A stretch of DNA of 64,000 nucleotides from Candidatus Obscuribacter sp. Its GTDB lineage: Bacteria > Cyanobacteriota > Vampirovibrionia > Obscuribacterales > Obscuribacteraceae. The notes beneath the pieces are model-generated. The model had not been told where the DNA came from and ran no database searches. It was given only the letters and a program-made list of their open reading frames with translations. Position numbers and translations under genes: made by a program. Positions 1 to 12,128 of this stretch are shown piece by piece. Positions within the stretch are counted from its first letter, which is position 1; every line of letters starts with the position of its first letter. Where the stretch lies: the NCBI GenBank assembly GCA_021772095.1, contig JADYXR010000151.1:1-64000 (forward strand). The letters run 5' to 3'.

Positions 1-100
1 AGGCTCTTCGATCTCGTCAAAAAGTACAAAAATCAAAAAAAAAATCAACTTACCCTAAACTCTAAAAAAATTTGTCTCAATTTCATTGACAAGTTCCGCG
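1..100. other. Atypical contig-edge segment with adapter-like start
   Basis: Bases 3-14 read GCTCTTCGATCT, which is the common sequencing-adapter tail GCTCTTCCGATCT with one C missing. The following ~80 bases are A-rich and low complexity. Their translation is Lys/Asn-rich, unlike the Gly/Thr-rich beta-helix that begins at about base 103. This looks like an assembly edge artefact rather than native sequence of the adhesin gene. Confidence 0.45.
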
Positions 101-3100
101 GAGCCGGTGGTGCGATAACAATTACGACATCAGGGACAGGCGGAATTTCCACGGCGGGCGGTGACGTCACAATCCTCTCCAAGGGAGACCTGAACCTGAA
201 CACTGGCAGTATCGGAGTCGATACCACGGCTGCAGGCATCAACGGCGGCAATGTTTTACTTGGTTCTGGATCGGGTTCGGTCAAGGTCGGCAATACAGGT
301 ACAGGCGGGATCAAAACCGCAGGCACAGGCACCGGTGATGGCGGTAGTGTGCTCCTGGGAGCTCAGACATTCGTGGATACGGGCACTATTGATGCAAGCG
401 GTGGATCAGCCGGAGGTACAACGGGTGGTTTTGTAGAAATCGAGTCTGGTCCGGGTCTAAGCGTCGGAGACGTCATAACTAGTTCTATTGATGGCACCGC
501 CAATTACATTTCTATCGAAACAATTGACAACTCCCCCGTTACGCTAGCGGGGCTCCAAGCTATCGGTCAATCTGGTTCTGGTGCCGTGATCGTTACAAAT
601 TCCGGTACAGGTGGTATCACTGCTGGTGGTTCCATATTTGGCGAAACCCTAAGTCTAAATGCGACTGCAGGCGGAAATATCTTGCTCGGCAACAGTGCCG
701 GAGACTCAATTAACGTGCAAACCAATGCGAGTGTCAAAGCCGCAGGAACGATTACGCAGTTCGCCGGGAACAAGTTAAGCGCCGGAGGCACTTTGACAGT
801 GCAATTCGGATCTGGCACCCCGGTCCTCAACACGAGTGTAACCAGCCTTGTCACTACCGGCTCCTCCGCACAAACACTGACTATTAATGAATCAAATGCC
901 ATTCAAATCGGCTCGCAGGCGATCGGTCAGTTGGTGGTTAACACCGCAGCTGGCGCCATCACAACTGGTGCGAATATTGCCGGGTTCAATGGCCTCAGTC
1001 TTAACGCCGGGGCTGGCGCGACAATCACTTTGAGCCACAACATTACCGGCAACACAAACGCTGAGGTTAGCCTCAACACGGCAAACGTTAGTAACGCCAG
1101 TATCACCCAGACAGCCGGAAATATAACGACAAGCGGAAGTGGTGGTGTATCCGTGGCACTTAACGCTGGAGGTTCTGCAAACCTTACATCGGCCGGAAAC
1201 AGTATCAACAATCTGAATGGCATTGGCGGTGGCAAGATCACGCTGAATAACGGCAGCACGGCGTTGAACTTAAGCACGCTCGGCGCTGCGCAATCGGTCA
1301 ATTTAACAACCACTGCAGCAACCGGAATCACATTTCCAAATAGCCTGAGCACCACCGGCACTATCACGTTAAATACACCAAGGTTCTTCACGAATCAGAG
1401 CACTACCGCAGCCAGTGTTGTGATTCAAAATCCGAACGGCGCTCTCACGATCGCCGGCGCAGCTGGCGCCGGTGGGAGCCTGACCGGCACGACACCGGCT
1501 GCCGGACCGCCGGGAACTCCGAGCATACCTACTGCAATCATACTTAGCTCCGCCAACGGTGCCCAGTTGAATTTAGTCGGCAACATGGCTCTTGTCGGCG
1601 ATGTGACAATGAATAATTTCGGCGGCACTACCACCGCGGCAGCAGGTGCGTTGTTCCACGGTACCAATAACGTCACCTTGAACACTCTCAACTATGTACA
1701 GCAAGGCACACCGCCACAGATCACCGGCAATAACTTTGTCATCAATATTTCGCCGTTCGGCACCATCATCAATACCGCCGGCGATGTTAACCTCAACACA
1801 AATACCACCATTAACGGCTCCGATTTCGCGATTGTGGCGAGCGGCAACATCAATCTTGGTATTATGACAATTAATCTATCGAACGGAGCCGGTAGTGGAG
1901 GTAATCTAACCCTCCTCTCAGGATACTCGTTCACCCCAGCCAGCGGTGGACAGATTCTGACGTCTAATCCGTTTACCTTGGTCGGTCCGTCACTGGGAGG
2001 CAGTATTAATGCCGCCGACTTGACCATCAACACGGCCGCCACAGGAGCCTTTGGCGACGGTGGCGATGTCCTCGCTGTTGCGCAAAATGGTAAAGTCACT
2101 CTTGGTACCATTGATTCGTCCTCCGCCAGCGGTATTGGTGGAGATGTCACAGTGCTCGGTCAGTTGGGATTGACAGTCGGAGCCATCAATGCCAGCGGTC
2201 TGACTTCAAGTGGTGCTGTCATGTTGAACGTCTCAGTGCCTGCGGTGACAGGCACACCTGCAGTAACCAACGGCTCTATATCTGGTGGCAGCTTCGCGGG
2301 CGGAGCACTCTCGACGGGCAGCATCTCAGCCCGATCGATCGATGGCGGTATTATCACAATCCAGGGTAATTCCAAGAAAGACATCGTATTGGATACTTTA
2401 AAACCGCAAAAGAACGGTGTATTTGGCACCATGTCCGGTTCAGAGATTCATGTAGCAAACTTGGGCAAAGGTATCAAGATTAACAATGCTCTTGGCGCTG
2501 GCACTGTAGAGCTTGTCGCCAGTCTCAAGGGTGGGATTTCAACCAATAAAGATGTTGTAATCAGCGCGGCTAATCTGACGCTGACGGCTGCCACTGGTAA
2601 TATCGGGAAGAAAGATATGTTGGTGTCGGCGGTTGCCCTTCAAGCCAATACAGGCGGCTCCGTCAGCCTCAAGAACCAGTTATTAGCGCCTACAACCTTC
2701 CTGCTGGATTCCACGGCCGGAAAGGAATTCACCTTAACGACTATAAAATCGGTCGTTCTGAATGACATCACGACGACGGCTGGTAACATCCTCGTAACTG
2801 GTGGCACCGGCGGTACTCTGCGAGTAGCGGCTGGCTCCGTGATCACTGCCAATAATGGTGCAGTCACCCTGATCAATCCAGACACTACTGCTGGTGACAT
2901 CCTAATTGGGGACAATGCGACGGTACAAACACAAGGTACCAAAGGCAAAAACACAATAATCAGTATCGGAACGGCTCCAAAAAAACCGACAATTACAGCC
3001 GAACCAGCGAATGTGACTGTCAATTTGCTAGGCGGTACGGCCTTCTTCGAAGGAGCTCCCGGTGGCATCATTGCGCTTGGTCCCACCAATGCCATCGTCA

Positions 3101-4200
3101 ATGTCATCAATAAGGATGTGATATTCAGCAACGGCTCTATCAACTCGGGCGCAGAGAAGATCACGCTCGGTAGCAACGCCGTTATCACAGCAGATCCACC
3201 GGACAGACTATCGACGCCTTCACTCCCACTCAAGGTAACGGCAGTCGCTAACGCGATCGATCAACAAATCGCTCTAGCTTCACCCACCTTTGCCAACGGC
3301 GTGCATGCAACACCAATTTCCAGTGCGGCACAAGTTGGGCTCAATACAGACAATCTGACAGCCGCCATCTGGGGAAATGCAACACAACTTTCAAATGGAG
3401 TTTGTTCACTCAGCACGAATTTGGCGTCAAGTCTAGTCACCATTGACGAAGCCGAGTTGAATACAAGTGTTGCGCAACTCGACGCGAATAACGTTGCTTT
3501 CAACCGAACAACCGATGCAGAAATTCAAACCAGTCAAAATCTATTCATCAACGCTGCATTTCACGGCGATGCGAGTCCTGAACTCTCATCGTTTGCAATC
3601 GAGAAAATTTCCAACGTCAGACTCTCTGAGCAATCCAGTGCAGTGGGGGCAAAGCACAAAAACGGAATTAAACAATTGCTGCTAAAGAATGGCAATATAT
3701 TGTTTGTTCCCAATGTTGATACCACAGTTTTGACACCTCACGGCAAAGTGAAGCTCGCTGCTAACTCAGTGGCACTCATTATGCAATCCGACAATGGTCT
3801 GGCTGTCTTCGATATCGACGACCATAGCAAGAACGCGGTGGTAGTCGAAAGCAACGACAAAAAATTCAGTTTATCTCCTGGACGTCATGTTGTTGTCTCC
3901 AGCCATAACTCAGAAGAATTTTCAGACGTAAATCCGATCGAATTGATGCAATACCGTGGTTTGAACAGGACCAATATGAGCAATGGATGGAAAGCCTACA
4001 CATCCGAATTCTCCATTCCATCAGCTTGCTACGCAGTTAAACCTTTGCACCAACTCACTGCATCAAAACATGGTACTACCGCCAAAATCAGAAATCACAT
4101 GATGAAGACTTCCGCAGTGATCATGACTCTCAGTCCCGATCGTGGCGATTACGTACAATTTTTCAAAGCAAGAGCTACAGCTTATCATCGCGGCTTTTGA
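1..4200 (+). CDS. Large beta-helix surface/adhesin-like protein with FecR-like C-terminal region (5' end missing)
   Basis: The reading frame is open from base 1 to the stop at 4198-4200, so the gene enters from the left edge; the first in-frame ATG is at 349. Residues encoded by about 110-3400 are Gly/Thr/Asn/Ser-rich with endlessly varied short strands such as GNINLG and TAGNILVTGG. This pattern is typical of right-handed beta-helix passenger domains (filamentous-haemagglutinin-like exoproteins). The last ~250 residues differ: around 3655-3900 the pattern LTPHGKVKLAANSVALIM followed by LSPGRHVVV resembles a FecR-type domain. Neither a signal peptide nor a secretion domain can be seen because the N-terminus is missing. 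Role in adhesion or surface display is inferred from the repeat type only. No cysteine-rich or enzymatic motif is visible. The next gene is convergent. Confidence 0.6.
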   Translation, partial: RLFDLVKKYKNQKKNQLTLNSKKICLNFIDKFRGAGGAITITTSGTGGISTAGGDVTILSKGDLNLNTGSIGVDTTAAGINGGNVLLGSGSGSVKVGNTGTGGIKTAGTGTGDGGSVLLGAQTFVDTGTIDASGGSAGGTTGGFVEIESGPGLSVGDVITSSIDGTANYISIETIDNSPVTLAGLQAIGQSGSGAVIVTNSGTGGITAGGSIFGETLSLNATAGGNILLGNSAGDSINVQTNASVKAAGTITQFAGNKLSAGGTLTVQFGSGTPVLNTSVTSLVTTGSSAQTLTINESNAIQIGSQAIGQLVVNTAAGAITTGANIAGFNGLSLNAGAGATITLSHNITGNTNAEVSLNTANVSNASITQTAGNITTSGSGGVSVALNAGGSANLTSAGNSINNLNGIGGGKITLNNGSTALNLSTLGAAQSVNLTTTAATGITFPNSLSTTGTITLNTPRFFTNQSTTAASVVIQNPNGALTIAGAAGAGGSLTGTTPAAGPPGTPSIPTAIILSSANGAQLNLVGNMALVGDVTMNNFGGTTTAAAGALFHGTNNVTLNTLNYVQQGTPPQITGNNFVINISPFGTIINTAGDVNLNTNTTINGSDFAIVASGNINLGIMTINLSNGAGSGGNLTLLSGYSFTPASGGQILTSNPFTLVGPSLGGSINAADLTINTAATGAFGDGGDVLAVAQNGKVTLGTIDSSSASGIGGDVTVLGQLGLTVGAINASGLTSSGAVMLNVSVPAVTGTPAVTNGSISGGSFAGGALSTGSISARSIDGGIITIQGNSKKDIVLDTLKPQKNGVFGTMSGSEIHVANLGKGIKINNALGAGTVELVASLKGGISTNKDVVISAANLTLTAATGNIGKKDMLVSAVALQANTGGSVSLKNQLLAPTTFLLDSTAGKEFTLTTIKSVVLNDITTTAGNILVTGGTGGTLRVAAGSVITANNGAVTLINPDTTAGDILIGDNATVQTQGTKGKNTIISIGTAPKKPTITAEPANVTVNLLGGTAFFEGAPGGIIALGPTNAIVNVINKDVIFSNGSINSGAEKITLGSNAVITADPPDRLSTPSLPLKVTAVANAIDQQIALASPTFANGVHATPISSAAQVGLNTDNLTAAIWGNATQLSNGVCSLSTNLASSLVTIDEAELNTSVAQLDANNVAFNRTTDAEIQTSQNLFINAAFHGDASPELSSFAIEKISNVRLSEQSSAVGAKHKNGIKQLLLKNGNILFVPNVDTTVLTPHGKVKLAANSVALIMQSDNGLAVFDIDDHSKNAVVVESNDKKFSLSPGRHVVVSSHNSEEFSDVNPIELMQYRGLNRTNMSNGWKAYTSEFSIPSACYAVKPLHQLTASKHGTTAKIRNHMMKTSAVIMTLSPDRGDYVQFFKARATAYHRGF

Positions 4201-4388
4201 CGTTCGCAGTTTAACTCGTCGAAGAATCTAAATCGCCCGTGTATTCAGAATTTTTCTTTCCGCGGGGAAAGAGCGCTTGTTTCTGAGAACCTCAGGGCAT
4301 CTTTCATAAGTTGTATATACAGGGAGTGCGCAATGCGTAACGTAACGCATCCTTCGTGCAAAGAATCCAAACATTCGCAAAAAGTGGC

Positions 4389-5732
4389 TTAGAGAAAAAT
4401 TTTCCTGAGTGCGTTCGCGCAGACTACGATTGTGCGATCAATATCTGCTTCGCTGTGCGCGGCGGAAACGCAGGCGGCGTCTACGGCTGTGGGTGGGAGC
4501 ATGACGCCGTTGGCGAGCAATTCATGGAAGAATTTTGCAAAACGCTCTGCGTCTATTGTTTTACTATCTTCGAAATTCTTGACCGCTTTTGCTGCAAAGA
4601 CGAACGCGAACATTGATGAAACTCGCTGGAGTTGGAACGGAATCGCTTCTAGGGAGCCGCTTTCGGGGCTCGATTTGGCGACCAGCTCTTGATTGATTTC
4701 GTCGATGTGTTTCTGAATACCAGCGAATAATTGTTCTGTTCTTTTGTCCAGATCTGAATAAACGGATGGATTTGACAATGCGTTCAAAATTGCAATGGCA
4801 CCAGCCATGGTGATCGGGTTGCCGGAGAATGTACCGGCCTGGTACACATCGCCAATGGGCATCAGCTTTTCCATGATTTCGCGCTTTCCGCCGTATGCAC
4901 CAATCGGCATGCCTCCGCCTAACGCTTTGCCGAAACATGTGAGATCTGGTTCCACTTCATACAAAGATTGCGCTCCGCCAAATGCAACTCGAAATCCTGT
5001 GAGCACTTCGTCGAAAATGAGTACGACACCGTATTTTGTGCAAAGGTCTCGAACTCCGTTGAGATAACCGGGTTCCGGTGCGACCACGCCCATCGAGCCT
5101 GCGACCGGTTCTATGATTACGCCGGCGATTTGTCCGTCGTGTTTTTCGAGGCATTGATCTAGTGCATCGAGATCGTTGAAGGGAACGACGACGGTGTTCT
5201 TCGACGCGTCGTGCGGAATGCCGGAGCTATGTTTGTGAGTCGATGATGCCAGCACTGAATCGCTGTGACCGTGGTAACAACCTTCGAACATGATAATAAT
5301 GTCTTTGCCGGTGTAACCTCGAGCCAGCCGCAGGCTACTCATGACGGCTTCGGTTCCTGAATTGACGAAACGCACCATATCTATTGAGGGAATGCTCGCC
5401 ACGATTTTGCGCGCCAATTCCAATTCCAATTTATGCGGCGCGCCGAATAAAGGACCTTGTCGAAGAACTTCCGAAACTGCGTCCGCAACTGGAGCGAAAC
5501 CGTGACCAAGAATCGCTGGTCCCCAGGCACCTACGTAGTCGATGTACTCGTTGCCGTCGGCGTCGATTACTTTTGAACCCTCTCCGCGGTCGACGAAAAT
5601 TGTGTGACCTCCGACTTCATGGAATGATCGGAAGGGACTGTTGACACCACCTGGAATGACTTCTTCGATCTCCTTCGAGAGCTTCTTTGAAATCGGCGCG
5701 TTGATTTTTGCGGATGCTGCAAGGGAGGTCAT
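4389..5732 (-). CDS. hemL: Glutamate-1-semialdehyde 2,1-aminomutase
   Basis: This PLP enzyme converts glutamate-1-semialdehyde to 5-aminolevulinate, the first committed tetrapyrrole precursor in the C5 pathway; it is cytoplasmic. The 447-residue length fits the family. Visible signatures are IPGGVNSPFRSF at residues 26-37, the GTEA cofactor-phosphate region (127-130), FDEVLTGFR (240-248) with Asp241, and the Schiff-base lysine in CFGKALGGGMPIG (Lys269). The start is an ATG with AAGGAAA about 8 bases upstream. It lies 17 bp downstream of the stop of the IPT/TIG-domain gene on the same strand, so the two may be co-transcribed, although no functional link is obvious. The neighbouring adhesin gene is convergent. 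Class III aminotransferases are related, but the HemL motifs are specific. Confidence 0.95.
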   Translation of the reverse strand: MTSLAASAKINAPISKKLSKEIEEVIPGGVNSPFRSFHEVGGHTIFVDRGEGSKVIDADGNEYIDYVGAWGPAILGHGFAPVADAVSEVLRQGPLFGAPHKLELELARKIVASIPSIDMVRFVNSGTEAVMSSLRLARGYTGKDIIIMFEGCYHGHSDSVLASSTHKHSSGIPHDASKNTVVVPFNDLDALDQCLEKHDGQIAGVIIEPVAGSMGVVAPEPGYLNGVRDLCTKYGVVLIFDEVLTGFRVAFGGAQSLYEVEPDLTCFGKALGGGMPIGAYGGKREIMEKLMPIGDVYQAGTFSGNPITMAGAIAILNALSNPSVYSDLDKRTEQLFAGIQKHIDEINQELVAKSSPESGSLEAIPFQLQRVSSMFAFVFAAKAVKNFEDSKTIDAERFAKFFHELLANGVMLPPTAVDAACVSAAHSEADIDRTIVVCANALRKIFL

Positions 5733-5749
5733 AGTTTGGTTTCCTTAGT

Positions 5750-9229
<3,480 letters not shown>

Positions 9230-9294
9230 ATTGACCCTTGACTTCATGAATAGCCCCGCGTTTCCTTTGCAAGCAACTCGCAAAATTTGATGTG

Positions 9295-9323
9295 ATTTTA
9301 CTTTAAAATTAGCTGGACGTCAC
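9295..9323 (-). promoter_or_regulatory. Candidate sigma70 promoter for the IPT/TIG-domain gene
   Basis: On the minus strand GTGACG (9318-9323) and TAAAAT (9295-9300) are separated by 17 bases. Transcription would begin near 9288, leaving a short leader before the chosen ATG at 9229. The TTG at 9283 would then lie almost at the transcript start, which argues against it as the initiation codon. Consensus reading only. Confidence 0.4.
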
Positions 9324-9496
9324 TCTTCGCCCGAACGATTTATCGGTTATCTGCCAGAGCTTATGTTTTTGTGCAGTCAAAAATGCACCGCAAATGAGTA
9401 TGTCAAGCGGCGCGCCCGCTGTTGAAGCGCTCGTGGTCTAACTCTCGTATATGATCGGAAACCTGGTATCGCGCCTGGTATCACGGCTGGAATCGA

Positions 9497-11242
9497 CTAA
9501 ATCGGTTTGACCATTCGCGTATCGGTAATCAGCCAGGCGCCTCGAATTCGTTCAACCGTGTAGACCACGTTGTACGCTTGAGTGGTGTCTTTCTCGACTT
9601 TCATAGTATCGGCGCTGACCAATTGTCGGCGCTCTTTAATGTAAGTCTCGATTTCGTACTTCGCGGCTGGTGTTATTTCTTTGTAGCTTTGAACTTTCAG
9701 CTCAACAGGCGTCATCTCGTAAAAGCGCTTGTTCTCAATCAGCCATTCGATCGCTCGGTTTTGTGTGGCAAGAGCATTACCGCCCAGAATCCTTGACAGG
9801 CTCGAGGCTTGGCGCGTCTTAACCGCCGAGCGCTTGACTTGCTGCCAGGAGTTAATCAGGTTGGAGAACTGTTTATGCAACAAGTCGTCCGATGACTTTG
9901 GCGTAGTGGTTGTCGTAGTCGCAGGCGTTGTTGCAGTTTTCGGAGGCGTGGTTGTGCTCGTCGTCTTTGGCGGAGTAGTGGTCGTAGATTGCGGCGGAGT
10001 CGACGATGGCGTCGAATATACGCTGAAGCTTGTGGTGTCCGAGCGCGGCGATGCTGATGCCACGATTGATGGTTTCTGATTATCGAGAGCAATCAGGAAG
10101 CTCACATTGCCGGGCACCGTGGACTCTTGCGCGGGTTTGCGCTGAATTTGAATGACGTATGTGCCGGCTTTCAGATTCACGGAACCGTCTGCTGTCGTGC
10201 TTGACAGCTTTTCCTGGTTCTTCATCAAGTCGTTATTGAAGTCGGCAATCTTGCCTGGCAGCGCTCCGACGGCTTCCAGTAAATAATTGGCGTTCATTTG
10301 AACTGCTAGAAGTTGGCTTGCTTTGGGCGATTGGTTCACCAGCAATAGTTCTGCGTGGGTAACATCTTCACCTGAAAGCTTGAGTTTGAGCTGATTCTTC
10401 GACTCATCAACCAATGCGGCGTTGTCGTTCTGATCTTGCGAGAAAGGTCCAACACCTGGCCAACCGCCGGATTTGACGAGATCGCTACTTTTGAGCGAGG
10501 CCAACTTGCACAGAGGCTGTAATGCACCACCCTCGGTCAGCGGGTTGGACGGCGATGAAGAAGTTTCGGTAGCGGATGTCGTGGATGCCGGAGTGGCGAA
10601 AACGCTTGAAGACCCCGCGCTCGAAGGAGTTACGGTAGAACCACCTAATGTGACAGGTGTGTTCAAACCGGTTTTAGCAGTGGAAGCCGACCCGGTATTG
10701 CTGGCTGGGCTTGCCTTCGTGGTTGTTGTCGTCGATTCGGAACTTGATGAAGTGCCCGCCGCGGGGCTGGTAGCCGTCGAGTTGGACAGCCCAGAAGACC
10801 CAGTAGCACTTGGTTTTGTCGAGGCGCCGGTGGTACCTGAATCGGAATTGGTATCTGCCGACGTCGTTGTAGCGCCGCTCTTCGTCAAGTCTCCATCGCC
10901 AGCAGCCGAATCGGTGGCGCTGGAACCTGGAGTAGGACTATCCCAACCGGATGCAGGCTTGTCTGTCGATTTGAGAAGATCACCTTCCGCCACAGGCGGC
11001 TGCAGACCTTTCGATTTTCGTGGCTTCCGCGTTTTTCTCGAAGGTTTTTCGGTTTCCTCTATGGCAGCCGGTCTCGTCACTTCCTGGTGCTCTTGCCACA
11101 TATCGTCGAGCGAAACCCCTTCCTGCGCCTGAACGGCGAGGGGCGATATTGTGAAACTTATTGCCAACAGCAGCGCACACGCGCTATCTGCGATCCCATT
11201 ACGTTTGTGTGAAAAATGTTTCACGATTTTACCAATACTCAA
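9497..11242 (-). CDS. Exported Ser/Thr-rich protein with C-terminal ARC6-like IMS (DUF4101-type) domain
   Basis: The 581-residue product has a hydrophobic N-terminal segment (ACALLLAISFTISPLAVQAQ, about residues 22-41) that reads as a signal peptide ending in AQA. A basic stretch and a long Ser/Thr/Gly/Ala linker follow, then a globular region (about 235-385) and a Thr/Pro linker. Residues 454-581 fit the IMS domain of ARC6 and cyanobacterial Ftn2/ZipN: INSWQQVKR, then a long helix with AIEWLIENKRFYEM, and the closing VVYTVERIRGAWLITDTRMV. In ARC6 this domain faces the intermembrane space or periplasm and binds division partners. The J-domain of ARC6 is absent here, so a division role is not implied. 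The start is TTG 11242; GTG 11224 is an alternative and neither has a strong ribosome site. Confidence 0.75.
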   Translation of the reverse strand: MSIGKIVKHFSHKRNGIADSACALLLAISFTISPLAVQAQEGVSLDDMWQEHQEVTRPAAIEETEKPSRKTRKPRKSKGLQPPVAEGDLLKSTDKPASGWDSPTPGSSATDSAAGDGDLTKSGATTTSADTNSDSGTTGASTKPSATGSSGLSNSTATSPAAGTSSSSESTTTTTKASPASNTGSASTAKTGLNTPVTLGGSTVTPSSAGSSSVFATPASTTSATETSSSPSNPLTEGGALQPLCKLASLKSSDLVKSGGWPGVGPFSQDQNDNAALVDESKNQLKLKLSGEDVTHAELLLVNQSPKASQLLAVQMNANYLLEAVGALPGKIADFNNDLMKNQEKLSSTTADGSVNLKAGTYVIQIQRKPAQESTVPGNVSFLIALDNQKPSIVASASPRSDTTSFSVYSTPSSTPPQSTTTTPPKTTSTTTPPKTATTPATTTTTTPKSSDDLLHKQFSNLINSWQQVKRSAVKTRQASSLSRILGGNALATQNRAIEWLIENKRFYEMTPVELKVQSYKEITPAAKYEIETYIKERRQLVSADTMKVEKDTTQAYNVVYTVERIRGAWLITDTRMVKPI

Positions 11243-11281
11243 CAGACAACCGGTTTCATATCATATCGCGAAACCAATTTA

Positions 11282-11309
11282 CTTATAGTTATTAGAGCTT
11301 TCGCGCCAA
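11282..11309 (-). promoter_or_regulatory. Candidate sigma70 promoter for the IMS-domain gene
   Basis: On the minus strand TTGGCG (11304-11309) and TATAAG (11282-11287) are separated by 16 bases, about 33 bases before the TTG start. The elements are close to consensus and sit in the only non-coding stretch upstream of the gene. Confidence 0.4.
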
Positions 11310-11374
11310 CATGTTTTTACGTTGAGGTGCGCCAAGCCGGGAATCGCGAACAGCCACGCCTGGACTTAATCGGG

Positions 11375-12055
11375 TCAGCTCTGGACTAGGTCGAGTTTAT
11401 ATCCAAGACCATGAACGGTTTTAATCAATGACTGTTTTCCAGGTGTGCCGATTTTTTTGCGCAATGAAACCATTAATGTTCTGACTGCTTCCGTTGTCGC
11501 GTTTGAATCGGATTTCCAAACCCGCTCCACGAGCTGATTGTGGCTGACCACATGATTGGGATGTCGCAATAAAAATTCGAGCACACCATATTCGAGCGGA
11601 AGTAATTCTACTTTTTTTCCAGCGACAAGAACTTCACGTGATACCGTATCTAGTTCAAGCTCCCCGGCAGTTAATGACGTCTGCTGAACATGTTGCGGAC
11701 GTCGGAGAAGCGCTCTAATCCTGGCTGCCAGCTCTAGAAGACTAAACGGTTTAGTTAAATAATCGTCAGCTCCGGAATCAAGACCGAGCGCTTTATCTGC
11801 AACTTGATCGCGTCCAGTCAACATCAAGACAGGAGTCTTGCCGCCTGCAGCGCGAAATTCTCTCAACACGTCAACGCCGTTCATACCAGGCAAATTCCAA
11901 TCCAGAACGACCACGTCATACTGAAAAAATTTGAGTTTTTCAGAACCCTCGCTACCGGTCGATGCGCTGTCAACCGTATATCGCTGGCTTTTCAGATATT
12001 CTTCGAGGCGATCTCTAAAGTCCGCATCATCCTCGACTACGAGCAACTTGGTCAT
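11375..12055 (-). CDS. OmpR/PhoB-family response regulator
   Basis: This is a two-component transcription factor of 226 residues. The receiver domain (1-118) shows the acidic pair Asp9/Asp10, the phospho-acceptor Asp52 in VVLDWNLPG, Thr80 in LMLTG and Lys102 in LTKPF. The C-terminal winged helix (about 130-226) has the OmpR pattern LLPLEYGVLEFLLRHPNHVVSHNQLVERVW and a final GLGYKL. ATG 12055 is preferred over the in-frame TTG at 12091 because a TATAAT -10 element covers that TTG. The TPR protein gene is transcribed divergently from the same short gap. No kinase is directly adjacent; the histidine kinase at 14572 is the nearest possible partner. Confidence 0.92.
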   Translation of the reverse strand: MTKLLVVEDDADFRDRLEEYLKSQRYTVDSASTGSEGSEKLKFFQYDVVVLDWNLPGMNGVDVLREFRAAGGKTPVLMLTGRDQVADKALGLDSGADDYLTKPFSLLELAARIRALLRRPQHVQQTSLTAGELELDTVSREVLVAGKKVELLPLEYGVLEFLLRHPNHVVSHNQLVERVWKSDSNATTEAVRTLMVSLRKKIGTPGKQSLIKTVHGLGYKLDLVQS

Positions 12056-12090
12056 GTTGAGACTCGAAAGGTTGGAGTTCCGTTGTCGCA

Positions 12091-12118
12091 ATTATACCCA
12101 CGAAGTTGTTTGATACAA
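12091..12118 (-). promoter_or_regulatory. Sigma70 promoter of the response regulator
   Basis: On the minus strand TTGTAT (12113-12118) and a perfect TATAAT (12091-12096) are 16 bases apart, with transcription starting near 12084. The site lies in the 73-bp divergent gap and overlaps the region in front of the TPR gene, so the two genes could be reciprocally controlled. It also decides the start codon of the regulator. Confidence 0.55.
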
Positions 12119-12128
12119 TTTCGACTCT

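Noticed and set aside
3195-3236. Possible boundary or frameshift where beta-helix character fades in the adhesin gene
   Set aside because: The frame continues cleanly to a plausible C-terminal domain; no premature stop or frame change is needed.
4256-4271. Hairpin CTTTCC-GCGG-GGAAAG as a terminator after the adhesin gene
   Set aside because: The T-run lies on the 5' side of the stem on the plus strand and gives an A-run on the minus strand, so neither direction has the U-tract needed.
10473-11132. 219-codon plus-strand open frame opposite the IMS-domain gene
   Set aside because: Val/Pro/Ala/Glu-rich shadow of the Ser/Thr/Gly linker on the minus strand.
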